The notes beneath the pieces were generated by a model. The model made no database searches and was not told the origin of the DNA. It saw only the letters and a program-made list of their open reading frames with translations. Source: an uncultured Acidaminococcus sp. (GTDB taxonomy: Bacteria; Bacillota_C; Negativicutes; Acidaminococcales; Acidaminococcaceae). From it: 11,244 bases of DNA. The stretch is from contig OMUE01000064.1 of NCBI GenBank assembly GCA_900314165.1, positions 1-11,244 on the forward strand, in the 5' to 3' direction. Each line of letters starts with the position of its first letter. Positions within the stretch are counted from its first letter, which is position 1. A program made the translations under genes and the position numbers. Below, piece after piece: positions 10,979-11,244 of the stretch.

Positions 10979-11244
10979 TTACTCCTCCTCGAAACCGTTC
11001 CACACGGGATTGCCCGTATAGACCTTTGGTTGTTCTTCCCCACGGAGGACTCTCAGAGCTCCAGCTGCCAGTGCCTCCATTTCAAATTCTCCGGCCATCA
11101 CAGTGATGGGGGCGATAAAGCCGATCATGGCTTTCAGTTGTTCTACCAGATACTTGTCGTGGGAGATGCCGCCCGTAAGTACGATGCCATCGACGCGGCC
11201 TTTCAGAGCCGCCGCCATGGAGCCTGCAAACTTACCGATTTCAT
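10979..11244 (-). CDS. buk: Butyrate kinase, C-terminal end
   Basis: The last 87-88 codons of a gene that continues beyond the right edge; stop TAA at 10979-10981. The translation EIGKFAGSMAAALKGRVDGI-VLTGGISHDKYLVEQL ... MIGFIAPITVMAGEFEMEA-LAAGALRVLRGEEQPKVY is the characteristic C-terminus of butyrate / branched-chain fatty acid kinases of the ASKHA acetate-kinase superfamily: a GKVD.IvLTGG phosphate-binding loop, APV...GE.EmeALA, and the RVLrGEE ending. The enzyme makes ATP from butyryl-phosphate (or runs in reverse), the last energy-yielding step of butyrate fermentation. Its final codons (GAG GAG GAG) hold the ribosome site of the transporter gene 2 bp downstream, so translation is coupled. 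Confidence 0.9.
   Translation of the reverse strand, partial: EIGKFAGSMAAALKGRVDGIVLTGGISHDKYLVEQLKAMIGFIAPITVMAGEFEMEALAAGALRVLRGEEQPKVYTGNPVWNGFEEE

Overview
The window looks like part of an anaerobic Negativicutes chromosome, most likely Acidaminococcus or a close relative. That is inferred from gene content: a butyrate kinase end coupled to a 2-hydroxycarboxylate transporter, and several genes for amino-acid breakdown. No rRNA or taxon-specific marker is present, so the genus is a guess. There are no tRNAs, no CRISPR array and no intact insertion sequence.

Layout. Bases 1-321 (-) are the 5' part of a PD-(D/E)XK (Rpn/transposase-like) nuclease gene. Bases 322-616 are non-coding, with a dyad, a direct repeat that may be an old IS end, and a hairpin. 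Bases 617-905 (-) are a decayed EamA-type transporter gene. Bases 1070-1441 (+) encode a 123-residue orphan with its own promoter, facing the next block across a strong shared terminator.

The core is a block on the minus strand, read from right to left: PatB/MalY C-S lyase (7570-6395), DAACS-family symporter (6384-5125), glutaredoxin-related protein (4977-4726), a divergent serine-dehydratase-alpha/cysteine-desulfidase paralogue (4685-3408), an AANAT-like acetyltransferase (3395-2895) and a canonical CyuA-type L-cysteine desulfidase (2808-1498). The block ends at the terminator at 1457-1499. An XRE regulator (7808-8572, +) is divergent from its head. Together these genes suggest import of a neutral, probably sulfur-containing, amino acid and its degradation to pyruvate, ammonia and sulfide. 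Two details stand out. The symporter has Ala where acidic-substrate transporters carry the carboxylate-binding Arg. The second desulfidase-like protein keeps the three C-terminal cysteines but has Val in place of the N-terminal motif cysteine.

To the right, a two-domain MmcQ/YjbR-EVE-like protein (9396-8716, -; TTG start) converges on the regulator across a second shared terminator. Last come a 2-hydroxycarboxylate transporter (10976-9648, -) and, two bases upstream of it, the 3' end of butyrate kinase, which runs off the window.

The intergenic spaces hold several kinds of hairpin-rich dispersed repeats: a 145-bp element with terminal inverted repeats, two shorter double-hairpin elements ending in a GGTGG(T/G)GGG-type motif, a purine-rich AAAGCGAAGAG motif at three sites after minus-strand stop codons, and TAG(G/T)GG-type tandem repeats next to GC-rich palindromes.
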